Source of the DNA: Phoenix dactylifera | Lineage: Eukaryota; Streptophyta; Magnoliopsida; Arecales; Arecaceae | Direction: 5' to 3' | DNA length: 64,000 nucleotides | Assembly (NCBI RefSeq): GCF_009389715.1 | Contig: NC_052399.1 | Coordinates: forward strand, 23,135,146 to 23,199,145 | In this document: one piece after another, positions 62,161-64,000 of the stretch | Position numbering within the stretch: position 1 is the first letter of the stretch | How the letters are laid out: each line of letters begins with the position of its first letter | Position numbers and translations under genes: made by a program | The notes under the pieces: generated by a model | Seen by the model: the letters and a program-made list of their open reading frames with translations, nothing else | The model's database searches: none | What the model was told of the DNA's origin: nothing

Positions 62161-63400
62161 AGCAACATCCTAGCAAAATTTAAATTTCTTTTTTAAAATT
62201 TAAAAGCTCAAATAATTTCTCAACATATCATCTTTCTAATTTTCATTTTTACGAACAATCAATCTGTCATGAATATGCTAAAACCATGGAGGACAAGTGA
62301 TTAAGATCGACAACTTCGTGAAAGACTCAACATCTTAAGAAGCCATGGTTGATCTGGGGATCAATCAAATATTATATACAAAGAAGAATCAATTCAAGAT
62401 GTGTGAGGATCCAATACTAACGTAGATACCTTTCAAGATGATTTAAGGAAAAACAAAGTCGATGGTCACGAGGATTATGCGTTCAAGATCTCCAAGTTGT
62501 CGCAACCGAAGTGTTTTTATAACTCCCCAATAGGTCACGAGTTTCTCCTTCTCCTCCTACTCCTCACATCCAAAAGATTTCTTTTTTTTTTTTTACTTTG
62601 AAGAGTCCTCCTCCTCGCTGTCCTATTTCAAGGTGGTTCCATGATTTGGGGTCATTAGGCTCCTTCCCATTTTAGCTCGACAAAAACGTGTGCTGTTTTA
62701 CCGTATCCCAGAATATCCAAACTCCTGCTCAAATCTTACCGCCGATAAAATTCATCATCATTTCACCTACCCCATTATATTGACCAAAACGCCCTTTTAT
62801 ATTTTTACCACCTTAATTTACTCGTCACGTAGGCCGCCGCAGCTACCTCAATTCCAGAGTACATTCTGAATTTATATATGATTTTATGATGTCACTACCA
62901 ACGGCACGGATGGCATGATCGCTCCATCGAGTGGACCCCATGTCTTCGCCTAACGCCGGTCTCGGCCGACTCTTCCGCGGTCCCGACTCAGGACAAAGAT
63001 GCGCGAAACAGTGCCACGCGTCCCGGGTCAAACCGGTGGCCCGGTTCCGGCTGATCCGGGTGGCAGGTCAAAACGGCGTGCCCGCCGAACCGGATGGGGT
63101 TGAGAGAGACGGAGGCTCGGTCACCAGGTCGGGAGTACTTGGGTCGCTATCGGGGGTGGGGTAGGGGGCCACTATCGTAAATTAGCTTCGAAAACTGTCG
63201 GTATGGTAACTCGCGTTTCCGTCACGAATGTTACCTCCGGTTAAGCCGTGCGGGAGAGACTCCCCCGGTGCCTGCTTGCGGGAGAACTGGAGTGTGTGAA
63301 ATCGAGAAGGGGAAAGAGAAAGCGAGAGAGAGAGAGAGAGAGCGTCGGTGGGGTTAACCGGGGTTAATTAGAGGGTCCGGCAGGAGAGGGGGGCGCTCGG
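62161..63400. other. intergenic and upstream region of the NDL gene
   Basis: AT-rich to about 62880, then GC-rich with a (GA)n run at 63325-63343 before the TATA box. GC-rich frames at 62931 are composition artefacts. No gene seen. Confidence 0.45.
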
Positions 63401-63408
63401 TATATAAG
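63401..63408 (+). promoter_or_regulatory. TATA box of the NDL gene
   Basis: TATATAAG lies 120 bases before the ATG at 63521, leaving room for a leader of roughly 90 bases rich in GAGAGACAGACAGAGAGAGG. Confidence 0.65.
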
Positions 63409-63520
63409 AGAGCGGGGATAGAGCTGGCTTCTTAGAAAAGCTGGTGGAGAGAGACAGACAGAGAGAGGAGGAGGAGGTTCGAGGAGGATTATCAGGGAAT
63501 CTTCTGGGCTTGGTCGAGTA

Positions 63521-63580
63521 ATGGGAGAATCGAGCAGCTCGGTGTCTGTTGATGTGGAGAGGATTTCGTTTGGGGGAAAG
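63521..63580 (+). CDS. first exon of an NDR/NDL (N-myc downregulated-like) gene, partial
   Basis: The 20-codon exon reads MGESSSSVSVDVERISFGGK and ends at AAG/GTTAGG in phase 0. Arabidopsis NDL1-3 begin with the same pattern (short Ser-rich start, VSVD, then GGK-E), so the next exon should begin with Glu and lead into the alpha/beta-hydrolase-like NDR domain. NDL proteins bind the G-protein beta subunit AGB1 and affect auxin transport and root branching. The rest lies beyond the window; 63581-64000 is intron, T-rich. The call rests on 20 residues. Confidence 0.7.
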
Positions 63581-64000
63581 GTTAGGGTTTCTTGATCTAT
63601 TGGGACACTTTCTTTTTTTTTTTTTGAATTTTTTTTGGATAATTGTTTTAAATCTTGGATCTGATGTTGTACTGCATTTGAATCGTCAGGTTTCTTTGAG
63701 TTTTTTTTTGTTGTTATATTTTTATTGTTTGGAGTATTTAATTGAAGGGAAAGTGTGAGGTCTGGTACCTGTTCTTAATGGTGTTATTGTTGATTTCTTT
63801 GGAGATCGAATGGGAACTATGCTGTTGATGGAGCCGTTGTTTATTATTTTTATTTTTATTTTTATTTTTTGCGTGTGACGATGGTGCGCCTATGCAGTGG
63901 TTTCTTTTTACTGTTGAAATTGGTTTCTTGAATTTTTTCCTCTTTTTTATCCGCATGTTTGTAACGGAGCTGCTCATGAGTTCTTTCTTTAATTTCCTTA

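Larger units (their letters stand above)
61350..62165 (-). mobile_element. solo LTR of an LTR retrotransposon
   Basis: The LTR is 61355-62160 (806 bp), bounded by TGTTG...CAACA, with a 5-bp flanking duplication AGTAA/AGCAA (one mismatch), so it is not recent. In minus orientation a TATA box (61600-61592) divides a long U3, holding tandem repeats, from R-U5. No internal domain adjoins either side, so it is a fossil left by LTR-LTR recombination. Superfamily cannot be told from the LTR alone. Confidence 0.78.

Noticed and set aside
62931-63164. GC-rich frame upstream of the NDL gene
   Set aside because: No start context, no motif, and it lies in the promoter region; composition artefact.

Overview
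The window reads as nuclear DNA of a flowering plant, most likely a commelinid monocot and possibly a palm. The reasons are spliced genes with GT/AG introns, GC-rich first exons beside long AT-rich introns, and many degenerate LINE, SINE, MITE and LTR remains. The palm placement is inference; the plant placement is secure because four multi-exon genes reassemble exactly into known plant families.

Layout from left to right. 1-2746: transposon remains. 2747-4625: a five-exon clade-E-like protein phosphatase 2C with an N-myristoylation signal. 4626-8396: repeats, a MITE and a LINE remnant. 8397-10310: a pectin methylesterase inhibitor (PMEI) gene inside a locally duplicated block, with a second PMEI copy reduced to its first codons. 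10613-11185: a broken EXORDIUM-like gene, followed by an unrecognised coding-like relic. 12788-18764: an F-box/LRR gene of the Arabidopsis At4g29420 type, two exons around a 4.6 kb intron. 18765-24251: LINE ends and repeats. 24252-36970 (minus): the 55 kDa B regulatory subunit of PP2A, 14 exons giving 513 residues. 40200-43529: a plant-type Ser-rich protein with a Cys-rich tail, with an inferred 5' UTR exon carrying a small upstream ORF. 45640-48991: a SINE candidate, a fold-back hAT-like element, a LINE end and a Tourist-like MITE. 49310-49720: a small intronless membrane protein. 50757-56246 (minus): a secretory-pathway protein with a saposin-B/canopy-like Cys pattern, seven exons. 56614-62160: a second Tourist-like MITE, a LINE fragment and a solo LTR. 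63401-64000: TATA box and first coding exon of an NDR/NDL (N-myc downregulated-like) gene that runs out of the window.

The genes do not form a pathway; this is an ordinary plant gene neighbourhood. The most unusual structure is a set of three non-autonomous DNA transposons (14441-14702, 28702-29259, 46874-47529). They share GTACCG/GGTTCGG-rich terminal repeats and each has a perfect 8-bp target duplication, which points to the hAT superfamily. The third is almost wholly a self-complementary hairpin with arms of roughly 250 bp or more, a strong candidate source of small RNA. No CRISPR, operon or prokaryotic system is present.
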